Positions 11,582 to 24,359 of a DNA stretch of 64,000 bases are shown piece by piece. The first letter of the stretch is position 1. Every line of letters starts with the position of its first letter. Made by a program: the position numbers and the translations under genes. A model generated the notes under the pieces. It was given only the letters and a program-made list of their open reading frames with translations. It made no database searches and was not told where the DNA came from. Source of the DNA: Podospora comata (Eukaryota > Ascomycota > Sordariomycetes > Sordariales > Podosporaceae); NCBI GenBank assembly GCA_017354895.1, contig CP071498.1:992001-1056000 (forward strand), read 5' to 3'.

Positions 11582-12634
11582 GATGGTGTGCTTGAGCTAC
11601 TGTCATGCTCGGGAGAAGGCAGCTCGCGGGTGCGATCGGCGTATGTGGTAGGGGTCGGAGCACGGACGGTAAGAGTCAGGAAGAGGCGTAGGTGATTTAA
11701 GAATGTTTTAGTAACAAGAGGTTTGCCGGTATCAGTCAGGATGGAGAAAACCCGAGAAGGGAGTGTTTGCGATGGCACACATCATTGTGCTAGCCCGTGA
11801 GACAATGACAACGGTGGTTAGAGCACCTGGATGACCCGGAGTGCGGGGGAGAAGCACCGACCACCGCCCGCGCGTCGCGCATCTCCCTTGTCTTGTTGGA
11901 GAGAGCTCTCCACCTCCACCTGAGCTTCGGAAAGCTCCCCTCCTTGTCCGACCGTCAGTGCTCGTCAGTGTCAGTGTCAGTGTCATCTTAGCCAAGACCC
12001 CACCAAACCTAGCCCAGCCAGAAGGAGGCGAATCGGGTCATGGCGTCAATATCAGCTCCCCCTCTCTATCTCTTCTTGTCCGAACTTCGGCTGGCGTGGG
12101 CTGGACTGGTCGGACTGCTGCATCTCTGCGATAAGCGGGCTTCAGGCTCCCCTCCAGGGGCAGGTCACAGATGAATGGCGCATGAGTTTTGGCTCCCAAC
12201 GGGCACGGCACAGAAAGGGGCATTGCTGCAGGCAATACACGCATACAAATACACGCTGGGTTTGCACCAGGCGTGGAGCCCCTTCCCACTGGTGGGTTGT
12301 ATTGGGCTGCACTAGGAGGGGCTCCAATGATGTAATTTGCATCTACATACCAACTGAAAGACCCCTTTGGGCTTTTATCAACCTCACACCACATCTTCCC
12401 AGAACATACCATCTATATCTGTGTCGAATCCAGCGAGAGCCCAATCTTTCGTTTCTCTCCTCGACGTCTTCTTCCCACCCAAGCAACAATTTGAAAGCGT
12501 TCTCGTCTTGATAGCTTGTCCCGGAAGCGTCAGCTGGCTGCCCCTCCTTCAAGTCACGCTAAGAAGCACCCTACGAGGCGATTTGATATTCCTGTTTGAC
12601 GTACTCTTCGATTCACAAATTTTCATCAAACAAG
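11582..12634. promoter_or_regulatory. Divergent promoter region, clpX/branching enzyme
   Basis: A gene-free 1.05-kb interval between divergent starts. It holds a short TCAGTG tandem repeat at about 11961-11985 and CCAAT pentamers at 12323-12327 and 12439-12443, upstream of the branching enzyme. Several open frames cross it, but none resembles a protein. Confidence 0.45.
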
Positions 12635-14973
12635 ATGGATCCCGTTGCTCTTGAATCGTCCAACACCCTGGCCAAGAATGGTCATACCGCTGGTAACATC
12701 CCCAATGATGGAACTGGTACGTCCTTTCCCAACATGCCAAGATATGGACTGGCAGTGAAGCTGACATGAATCAGGCGTGGTTGCCCTCGATCCCTATCTT
12801 GAGCCATTCAAGCCTGCGTTGAAGAGACGCTTTGACAAGGCTCAAGAATGGATCAAGAAGATTGAGAAAACCGAAGGTGGTCTGGACAAGTTCAGCAAGG
12901 TATGATCCACCACTGCCAATGACAGGGACTTTACTGACCATCCCAGGGCGCCGACACGTTTGGCATCCATCAAAATGACGACGGCAGCATCTACTACAAA
13001 GAATGGGCACCCAATGCCAAACAGGCAGCTGTCATTGGTGAATTCAACAACTGGGACCGCAATGCCCATCGCATGACGAGGAACGACTTTGGTGTCTTTG
13101 AGATCACCATTCCTCCCACCTCTGACGGCAAAGCTGCCATTCCCCACAACTCCAAGATCAAGATCTCTCTTGAGCTCCCAGACGGGCAGTGGATCGACAG
13201 ACTACCGGCCTGGATCAAGTATGTCACCCAGGATCTCTCCGTCTCGCCCGCCTACGATGCTCGGTTCTGGAACCCTCCCGCCTCTGAGAGGTACTCTTTC
13301 AAGCACCAGAGGCCCAAGAGGCCAGAGAGCTTGAGGATCTACGAAGCCCATGTCGGTATCTCATCACCAGAGCTCAGGGTTACCACCTACAAGGAATTCA
13401 CCAAGAACATGCTCCCACGCATCAAGAGCCTGGGTTACAACGCCATCCAGCTCATGGCCATCATGGAACACGCCTACTATGCCAGCTTCGGCTACCAGGT
13501 CAACAACTTCTTCGCCGCCAGCAGCAGATATGGCCCGCCTGAGGACCTGAAGGAGTTGGTCGACACGGCTCACAGCCTGGGACTCGTTGTTCTTCTCGAT
13601 GTTGTTCACAGTCACGCTTCCAAGAACGTCCTGGACGGCCTGAACGAGTTTGATGGCACAGACCACCAGTACTTCCACGCGGGTGCCAAAGGAAAGCACG
13701 AGCTCTGGGACAGCAGACTGTTCAACTATGGCCACCATGAGGTGCTCAGATTCCTCTTGAGCAACTTGAGATTCTGGATGGACGAGTACCAGTTTGATGG
13801 ATTCCGGTTCGACGGTGTTACTAGCATGCTTTACCTTCATCACGGTATTGGAACGTAAGTCTTAGAGCCTATCCCCAACCCCGTGGCAGTCATTGACCGA
13901 GACTTAACAGCGGCTTCTCGGGTGGTTACCATGAGTACTTTGGTGCTGATGTCGACGAGGAGGCTGTTGTCTACCTCATGTTGGCCAACGAACTGCTTCA
14001 CGAACTCTACCCTGACGTCATCACGGTTGCTGAGGATGTCTCTGGCATGCCGGCGCTTTGTCTGCCACTCTCACTGGGTGGTGTTGGCTTCGACTACAGA
14101 CTTGCCATGGCCATTCCCGACATGTGGATCAAGATCCTCAAGGAGAAGAAGGATGAAGAGTGGGACATTGGCAACATTACCTTCACCCTCACCAACCGCC
14201 GCCACGGCGAAAAGACGATCGCCTATGCCGAGAGTCACGATCAAGCGTACGTTTCTCCTCACCCAAGAGATTCGCTATTTCGATGCTAACTCTACTCTAG
14301 TCTTGTCGGTGACAAGTCTCTCATGATGCATCTGTGCGACGCTGAGCTCTACACCCATATGTCTACGCTCACCCCATTGACCCCGGTTATTGACCGCGGT
14401 ATGGCCTTGCACAAGATGATCCGTCTGTTGACCCATGCTCTCGGAGGCGAGGGCTACCTCAACTTTGAGGGCAACGAGTTTGGTCACCCCGAGTGGTTGG
14501 ACTTCCCCCGCGAGGGCAATCAGAACTCTTTCTGGTATGCTCGCCGTCAGCTGAACCTGACCGAGGACCGCCTCCTTCGGTATCAGTTCCTCAACAACTT
14601 TGACCGCTCCATGAACTTGTGCGAGAACAAGTATGGCTGGCTGCATGCTCCCCAGGCGTACATCTCGCTCAAGCACGAGGGTGACAAGGTCATCGTCTTT
14701 GAGCGGGCTGGCGTGGTGTTTGCTTTCAACTTCCACCCAACACAGAGCTTTGAGAACTACCGCATCGGTGTCGATGTCGCAGGCACATATAGGGTTGTGC
14801 TCGACTCTGACACCAAGGAGCACGGCGGCTTTAGCAGGGTCGACTCGAACACACGGTTCTTCACCGAGCCTCTGGAGTGGAACCACCGGAGGAACTGCAC
14901 TCATATCTACCTCCCTTGCAGGACTGCTCTGGTCTTTGCTTTGGAGTCGACCACCACTCCCAACGGTCACTGA
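12635..14973 (+). CDS. gbe1: 1,4-alpha-glucan (glycogen) branching enzyme
   Basis: GH13 glycogen branching enzyme: it cuts an alpha-1,4 glucan chain and rejoins it as an alpha-1,6 branch, in the cytosol. Five exons: 12635-12716, 12775-12899, 12947-13854, 13911-14246 and 14301-14973. They join in frame to 707 aa, the usual fungal length. An N-terminal CBM48-like region (about 60-170, [11 protein letters not shown]) precedes the GH13 barrel. Catalytic features visible are the nucleophile Asp in DGFRFDGV (about residue 355), the acid/base Glu in [10 protein letters not shown] (about 411), and the transition-state motif YAESHDQA (about 476). A C-terminal all-beta domain ends at TPNGH. The four introns are 47-58 bp. 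ATG 12635 is the first in frame and matches family N-termini (MDPVALE...). Identification is secure. Confidence 0.96.
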
Positions 14974-15740
14974 CTGCAGCAGGCGGTGTCTTGGGTCACC
15001 CGGCTAGGTGGCTTTTAAATACTGGGTTATCAAAAGGTGTTGGAGGCATATTCTTGGTGTAGATATTTTCTTGTAAAAGCGGATGGGAAAATCCCCAAAG
15101 ATAGACAGGTTCACACAAAAATGTATGAGAATGTACATTGAGCAATTGGTGTGTTATGTTTCAAAAGTCTTGAGTGGGAGGAGCTTCGTTCGTGCGAGGA
15201 TCCAAGCTGTCAATTGAGTTCAGCCAAAACCCAATCAGCTCCAGGGGCTCCATCCCGGGACGTCCCGGCAAGCCATCTCAACAGCAGCGGGACAGTTCTC
15301 AGGGTTGGCAACGGCCATTGAGGGGAAACCAACGCCCAAAAGAATATGCAACTGCCATGATGCAATAGTCCAACCAGGTCCAGAGCTCCCCTTGAAAATT
15401 GCAAAAGGATTGGCCCAAGAGCGGGGGACCACGGACCATCACCTGCTAGATAGTTACAGTGGTGAGGGGAAAGACCTCGACAGGTTCGTGAGAGATCGGG
15501 GAAAAGAAAGAAGGGAAGAGCTGGAAGCCAACAGAATGGCTGGTACTGTCGAGAAAATGTGGGTCCGCTCAGTCAAAAAGCTCCAAACTTGGAATCCGTC
15601 AGGTCACGTGGAAAGATGGAGCTCCGCAGCTTCTAGCCGAAAGCTCATCGAGAGATTTTCGAACCCGTTTTCTTCCTCCTCCAAGCCATTCTCTCTGCCT
15701 TGCACATCCACCATCCAAGTCCGCCCTTACCATCGTCAAG
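14974..15740. promoter_or_regulatory. Promoter region of atp-2
   Basis: This interval lies between the branching enzyme stop and the atp-2 start. Visible elements are a CCAAT at 15231-15235, the reverse form ATTGG at 15409-15413 within GGATTGGCCC, an E-box CACGTG at 15605-15610 about 130 bp before the ATG, and a perfect 14-bp palindrome at 15255-15268. CCAAT boxes are typical HAP-complex targets in respiratory gene promoters; their use here is inference. A plus-strand open frame at 15305-15766 crosses into the first atp-2 intron and is not a gene. Confidence 0.5.
15605..15610. promoter_or_regulatory. E-box CACGTG upstream of atp-2
   Basis: A palindromic CACGTG in the context GGTCACGTGGAAAG, about 130 bp before the atp-2 start codon. 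This is the site type bound by Cbf1/USF-type bHLH factors. Function is inferred from position only. Confidence 0.35.
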
Positions 15741-17895
<2,155 letters not shown>

Positions 17896-18512
17896 TTTGG
17901 TGGTGGCGAGGTGTAAAAGTGGGAAGGAATCGGCGACCTGTGTATAGAAGCGAAAATGGTTTCCGGGGAGTTCCCTAGCTCAGTCAAGTTTCTTTTGTGA
18001 GCTGTGTATCAATTGAGTCTTTCCACGTTATCTCTGTGTGTATCCTGTTGTTATGTCTGTTCCATTTCGTCTGATGTCTGCGTGTGAAAGTCTCGGCATT
18101 AGATTTGGTACACATGGTGGTGGGATAAAAGGGGGGCCAATGGGAGATTTTGATTGCTGATATATAGTAAATGAAGGTTTAGCCTGTGTCGTCCTGTGTG
18201 CTTTGTGAAAGAGAAGTTGTCGTATGGGTGACGGGATTTTAAGAGTCCGTCGAATGGAGGGCTTTGGGGGGTAATATCCGGGGATTAAACCATGTGATGT
18301 GAATCCGGGGTGTCGATCCAGGCCTGGGGATCATGGGGGTATGGAAAGGGGATTGATGGGGGGGTAGTGAGTAGGATGGACGGGTAAGGGAAAGAGTATA
18401 AAGTGACAGGTCTTGGCCGCAGGAGATTTCTTTCTGCTGGGAGGATATCATCGTCATCCTCCCCACTCTATTCTTTTCGTTTCAACCTCAATTGAATCAC
18501 CGACGGTCAACC
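17896..18512. other. Intergenic region atp-2 to CE1 esterase
   Basis: The 3' UTR zone of atp-2 followed by the promoter of the esterase gene. G-rich runs occur around 18130-18370 on the plus strand. No gene seen. Confidence 0.45.
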
Positions 18513-19121
18513 ATGGCTTGGTCAATGTCGACTCTAGTCTGGCTTGTTGCCCTGGCTGCTGGGGGTGTTATGGGAGCGCAGTTGACGGCTGTGACTTATC
18601 CTAATAATGCTACTAGTAAGCCGCAGATGTGAGCTTTTTCCTGTCTCTTCACTACTTATGGTGTGCATGGTTGGGTTGTTTTTGGCCCTCCACCAAGCAG
18701 CCTTTGTTTAACGTGGTCATGATGGCTGTGGTCTCCTTTTTTCTTTTTTTCCATTTTTTCTTTTTTTCCTTTTTTTTCTTTTTTTTCTTTTTTTTCCATG
18801 GAGGGGAATAGAATGTGAGAGACTTTGGTTTAGGTAGTTGAGTGATGGGAACCCAGAGGGTGAAGGTGGAAAGGAGGGAAGGAAGGGGGGTTGTCTGGTA
18901 AAATTTGGGAGCTGATGATAAATTCGGCAACAGGCACGTCTACGTCCCTGACAAGCCCTGGTCCGGTCAGGGAAAAGGACCGCTGGTTGTCGCGATCCAC
19001 TCCTGCCAGAGCTCCGGGCCGAGTTATTTTAATAATGCAAAGATCCCTTGGAGGCAGGGGAGTGACAGGAAGGGGTATGTCACTGTCTGGCCTAGCAGTC
19101 CCAACAATGGGGGTTGGTGAG

Positions 19122-19209
<88 letters not shown>

Positions 19210-19900
19210 TCCCTTTTGTCTTCCCAATCTGACGATCGAAGCTGGGATGTGAGCTCGAAGAGATCCTTGGTCAGGAACGGAGGTGGTGACAGCCACGCGA
19301 TTGCAAACATGATCCTCTACGCCATCGAAAAGTACAACATTGACAAGGAAAAAGTTTTTGTCACGGGGGGTTCGTCGGGGGGGATGATGAGCAATGTCAT
19401 GGCGGCTGCGTATCCTGATTTGATCAGGGCTGTTTCGCTTTATAGCGGGGTGCCGGCGGGTTGTTTTGTTAGTAGTGGAGGGGGGGTGGCGCAGTGGAAT
19501 AATAGTTGTAGTGGGGGGCAGAGTAGAGCTTCTGCTGAGCAGTGGTATGTTTCCCCCTTTCTATTCTCTTCAAATATGGGATGCTTATATGGGTGACAGG
19601 GGGAATGTGGTGAGAGCAATGTACCCAGGGTATACCGGTCCTAGACCCAGGATGCAGGTCTGGCATGGCAGTGCGGATGGGACTCTGAGCCCGAACAACT
19701 ACCAGGAGACGATCAAGCAGTGGACGAATGTGTTTGGGTTGAGCCAGACGCCGACGAGCACGGTGCAGAATTTCCCGGAGAGGAACTACAGGACAGAGAA
19801 CTATGGGACGGAGGGGATGTTGCAGGGGATTTGGGCGCAGGGGGTGGGGCATAGTGTTCCGAGTAATTTGACGGCTAGTGAGCAGTGGTTTGGGATTTAG
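18513..19900 (+). CDS. Secreted carbohydrate esterase family 1 (feruloyl/acetylxylan esterase type)
   Basis: An alpha/beta hydrolase of the CE1 / PHB-depolymerase-like group, which in fungi removes feruloyl or acetyl groups from xylan outside the cell. Four exons: 18513-18628, 18934-19116, 19242-19544 and 19600-19900. They join in frame to 300 aa. A signal peptide is evident (MAWSMSTLVWLVALAAGGVM, likely cleaved before AQLTAV). Catalytic triad candidates are Ser in VTGGSSGGMMSN (about 141), Asp in WHGSADGTLSP (about 222) and His in GVGHSVPSN (about 283). No C-terminal CBM1 follows. Intron 1 (305 bp) holds a long T-rich tract. Intron 2 (125 bp) is mostly a (CT)n microsatellite. Substrate (ferulate or acetate) cannot be decided from sequence alone. 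Confidence 0.9.
18741..18797. repeat. Poly-pyrimidine tract in esterase intron 1
   Basis: T-runs broken by single C residues, inside the 305-bp first intron of the esterase gene. It makes this intron several times longer than its neighbours. Confidence 0.8.
19125..19207. repeat. (TC)n microsatellite in esterase intron 2
   Basis: About 41 uninterrupted TC units filling two thirds of intron 2 of the CE1 esterase gene. The long Ser-Leu or Arg-Glu open frames across it are artefacts of the repeat. Confidence 0.95.
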
Positions 19901-19932
19901 GGGGGTGATGTGAGGTGTTGGTGAGATGGATG

Positions 19933-20062
19933 GAGATGTTGGTCGTGGAAGGGGACGTGTTGGTTGAGATAGGAGAAGATGTTGGTCGGGATAGGAGGAG
20001 ATTTTGGTCGGGGTAGGAGGAGATGTCGGTCGGGATAGGAGATGTTGGTCGTGGAAGAGGCG
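19933..20062. repeat. Degenerate ~22-bp minisatellite 3' of the esterase
   Basis: Four to six imperfect copies of a unit like GATGTTGGTCGGGATAGGAG, 19-24 bp long. The variant GATGTTGGTCGTGGAAG occurs at both ends (19935 and 20041). It starts about 30 bp after the esterase stop codon. Confidence 0.6.
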
Positions 20063-20225
20063 ATGAGTGGTTGGAGAGTATGAAGCAGTGTTTGGTGATG
20101 TGTTGGTTGTTTGGGAAAAGAGCTGTTGCTGGTCGGTAGGGTAGGCAGCTCGATGAATCAAAACAGAAACAACTAAGAAAACAAAGTATAGCCCAAAATG
20201 CAATACCAGAAAGTAGCTTTATCAC

Positions 20226-20332
20226 GGACTCGAACCAGGCAGTGCCGGCGCCAGCGCTGCGGGTTGACTTCGCCCTGACATAGGTACTATGGGTTAACTG
20301 AGGCAACCGCTCGAGACCGCCACCTTAGGCCA
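20226..20332 (-). other. tRNA-like relic with A- and B-box matches
   Basis: On the minus strand, TGGCCTAAGGTGG (20332-20320) resembles a pol III A box, and GGTTCGAGTCC (20236-20226) matches the B-box consensus exactly, about 84 bp apart. The flanking bases do not form an acceptor stem and the T stem is imperfect, so this is not an intact tRNA gene. A degraded tRNA, a tRNA-derived SINE head, or chance are all possible. Confidence 0.25.
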
Positions 20333-21892
20333 CTTGGACATTGATATTTTGTTGAGGATCTGTGTTATGGGCTGCGCTCCTGCTTTGCCCGGATGGTGGG
20401 ACTCGATCGTTCCTGCCATTTTTGACTTGACTTGGTTCTCGAAGGTTGCTCTTTCCTTTGCTGAATCTTTAAGTCGAGAGTTGTCAGCTCCGTCCAATGA
20501 GGAGTAACGACTCTTGTCGACTATCTGACCTATGCTTGACGCACCGACACTCAGGTAGGGTTGAGAAGCTGTTTATTTTCTTCGTGATTGATTGAAGGTG
20601 GGCTTATCACTTCTGACAACTTATGGCACACCATGTTTAAAATGAAGATTCCCCCTCGGGTTTAACGGAAACCGCTCGGCCGTCACCGTCGGGGAATCGA
20701 CTGGCGGAAAGTTAAGTGCTACACCTACTCGAACGGAGTCTATTGTCCGAGGTATGTGTGTGTACAGCCCCATGCGAATGTTGGCTAGCGGTTACCCGAG
20801 TATCAAAATCTGGATTGGGAAACTAAATCAAGAGCCATGATATGTCTACCGACAGACTTCTCTCGGAAACCCTGTGTCGTGATAAGAGCTGGTGACGCAG
20901 ACCTGAGCCAGCTCGCTGTCGAACAACATGTAGCTAGCCTCTCCCAGAAGCATAGGTTTGCCAGAATCTATTGATCCATCATAGCCTATCGACCCCAACT
21001 AACAGGTGCATCTTGAAGCTACCAGTGTTATAATTACCTAATAATTACCTACTGATACTAATTTGGCCCTTGGATACAACAAGCACCAGAGGAGCACCAT
21101 AGGGGCACCATAACGAACACACAACTCACCACAGCCCAAACCGAGAACTTGGCAGTTCGCGCATCCATGTTTGCTGTCCAGTTGCAAAACATTGGCCAAG
21201 GAATACACACAACCACCAACTGTTAGCAAGGCCATCTGTTCCATTACCCCTTAGAAACCCCCAATATACCTCTAGGGTTACTAGCAAGTTACAATTAGAG
21301 ATTCGACGCTCGAAAATTGTGCCTACAACCGATGAAATGGGAACATACGAGATGGTCAACTTGTCAATATTTATTGCATCTTGACCACAAAATCGATACC
21401 TGATTTCTGATAATACTTCGGACATCCAGCGCATAGAAGACATAAAAGTCAAACTACCATTGATGCGAACCATTTCCTCGAAGGTTCTTATTATAAAGTC
21501 ATTGTGCCACATAACGGATTGATCGTGAGTTTAACCTTGCTATGAAGTTTCCCGAAGCAGTGTGGTCACCTCCTGGTTATCTGGTATATCTTAATCAGTG
21601 TAACCGATTACACAGCGTCGAGGTATAGCAGCCTTTCTGGAACTAGTTCGTTTTCGGTCTCGGAACACCAACATCATACTATTTCTTTACCTAGTCAAGC
21701 ATTATTTTGTCACCTTCTCTTTATTATGAGCCGTTTTAGGTATGCCTTACTGAAACCGAAACTACACAGTACACTCTTCTCTTATATGTAAAGCAAATAG
21801 AGCAACATTCGTGACTGTCATCCTTCCAAGATTCATTCCATACTTTGGTAATAGCCAGGCACGGGAGGATGCTGCAGGCTCGATTTTCAATT

Positions 21893-21936
<44 letters not shown>
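21893..21936. repeat. (AATC)n microsatellite
   Basis: Eleven tandem tetranucleotide units, inside the AT-rich islet. Confidence 0.9.
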
Positions 21937-24359
21937 CATCAACCAATGAATTAAGTAAGTCCAAATAGTTAATAGACAGTCTTTTCAGTCTCTTTTTAGT
22001 TACTCTAAGCAGCTTATCTACCACTTATAATTTTGGACCTGAAATCATCAGAAGCGATCTTAGCCAGTATCTAATAAACTTCAAGCATACTTCTGTCCAA
22101 CAATAGAGGAGGATTCACCTAAAAGTCTAATAAGCTCGTTTTGATATTCTCTAGTATAGCAGACCCGAAACCAAATTTCTCTGAGCTAAAAGTGTGGATC
22201 TGGTTCAGTTAATATCAGAAACAACACGATATGCATCTCGAGCCCAGATAATCCCAGACACCATTTTCTCGATTAAAGTAACTGGAGGAACATATAACCA
22301 GCTTGGTGGATGTTTGAATGGGATTTCCTTCAATACACGGTAATAGTCTGGTCGAAATCGAAGTTTTGTAGCTGATTTGTTTGATTTTTATCTTGAGCAA
22401 GACGAGGCTGTCGTTTGTGGCCTCGGAGGCGCACTAACAAAGCCATCGTGACTAACTCGGGTTTGAAGCTCCGAGACAAGCAAGACTTAGCAAGATATCA
22501 GTAATTCTAGTGTCACGAGATTCTTCCTAATCTTAGTGTTTTTTGCTTGATGTATCCTTCCCGGCAAAAGTCTTCCATGACGCGCAGACGAACTGTCAAG
22601 CTCATTGTCGGCAGGATGGTTTCCACCACCACTGTCAACCATGCCATTACCCACTGGCTCCATCAATCTATTGTCAAACCAGCAAGTCGGTAAACATTCT
22701 TTGTTCTAAGTTGTCTGCCCCTTGACCCGTGTTGCACGCATCATTCAGGGGTTTGGTCTACATGCTGCCGCCCTGGCATAATGTCTCCAGTCTTTTCATG
22801 CCTATCGGTCTCGAATCCCAGGACCCGATTACTGCTGGGCTTAGCCATTCTGAAAACGAGTAGCTGCCTTCAGTCGGTTGTTTTCGCAAATATCTTGCAG
22901 TCCGTTCCTCGAGGTTGAGCATCGGCAGGTGGCCAAGCGGATTCCGACCTTACAGCCTACCACAACCCACACACAACCCTGAACCTCCCTCAACTAGCCT
23001 GCTTTGTGTCATGAGATCTGATCCTGCGACATATTAACAATTTTGTCTGACACTTTTGGCGAACTTTCTATCTTTTATACATTCTCTGCTCTTGCTGCCG
23101 ATGACTGACGGCAGGCGCTAGCAAGCCACCTTAACACCAGCCTTGGACCGCCACAAAGAGAGTCTGAGACAACAGCTGCAGCCTTTTCATCCCAGTTTTG
23201 AGGCCACAAGATGATATTCAGACTCGACGAGCATTGATTCCTCCTTTTCGCATCTTTTCAAACAGTGCAACCGAGTCCTTTTTGCAGGTTCATCAAGGAG
23301 TCAAGACAAAGCTTCCGGGATCTTTTTCACAGGCACCCCGCCTGGACCGACAGCCCCATCCTCCCACAGCCCTACCTTCACAGCCAGTCACCCCTTGGTT
23401 GTTTGTGATTTTGGTCATATTCAACCAAGCTGGCGTCAAATCGGCTGTCTCGGAGAGGGTGACCAGGGCTGTTAACAGGGTACATGCACCTCGGGTGAAA
23501 CCCCCCCCACAGACAAGTACCCTGCTACCGCGACACGCCGCTAACCATTTCAGTGAGCGAAGCACGGTGTTCGGCCCCACGACTCGCGACAGTTTTTTGA
23601 GTGGCACAATCGCGAAGTTGTAGAATCTCTCTTCTGCCTCGTTGTCTGTCCATTCGCTTATCAGGTACGCGTTCTCCTTCTCCCTGCCTCACTCCTCGTG
23701 CCCTTGGCCCTGTTTTTGATGCGTATTTGATTTGTACAGGAGTTCCTGTCCAAGTGAAGATGGTTCTGCGCCAGTGCAGCGCCAGGCTGTGCCCTTCTGG
23801 ATTTTCTCAACACTGACAGCCATCACCATCATTTTCTTGGTGTTTCAACCACGGCATCCCATGTCCCCCCCCTTTTTGTCATATCTAAGGCAAGCGCCAC
23901 AGACCAAACCAGACACATGTGTACACACTGTTGACGGCATTTCCCCACATTTTTCTATGGTCAGCCTGCTGCCGCTCCCACACGCAGCCTGGGGCAGAAC
24001 CTCATTTTGGCAATTCAATCTATTCAATTCTTATTTTTTATTTTTTTTTCAATTGTCGCCGTTGATGCCGAGTATCATATTCATTTGTAATTTTCATCTG
24101 CGTCATCCTTCCACCTTTTAGTTCCCGCCTCTGGTATGCTAGCTATCCAGAGCTACCAAAACACCCGCTCAGCCTGGGAAGCAACGAGAGGTACTGCAGC
24201 CTTCTCTGAACTCGGTATCCATCAGTTGTCATCAACCGCTACATTGATTCTCACCTGGACAGGCACCAATCTTTATCATTTTCATCAAAGGCGCTTTCAT
24301 CTGACGACCTTTCAATTCATTTTCCGCCCCCATCCAGCCACTAATGCTATATAATAGCG

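Larger units (their letters stand above)
20063..24359. other. Gene-poor tract with AT-rich islet
   Basis: About 4.3 kb without a supportable gene. Composition is uneven: roughly 20,990-22,560 is AT-rich (individual 60-bp lines count near 32-35% GC), while both flanks are close to genome average. The longest open frames are short and unlike known proteins. The islet contains an (AATC)n repeat. From about 23,100 the sequence becomes pyrimidine-rich and probably holds the promoter and long 5' leader of the SUZ12 gene. The islet may be a repeat relic altered by RIP, but I can name no element family. Confidence 0.5.

Noticed and set aside
18891-19596. Open frames with long Ser-Leu or Arg-Glu runs in the esterase gene
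   Set aside because: Caused by the (TC)n repeat in intron 2. The spliced model explains the exons fully.
20063-22900. Transposon or old viral element in the gene-poor tract
   Set aside because: No terminal repeats, reverse transcriptase, transposase or capsid-like frame could be recognised. Only composition hints at a relic, so no element is named.
22930-22940. Exact pol III A-box match TGGCCAAGCGG
   Set aside because: No B box within 150 bp downstream and no tRNA stems could be drawn.
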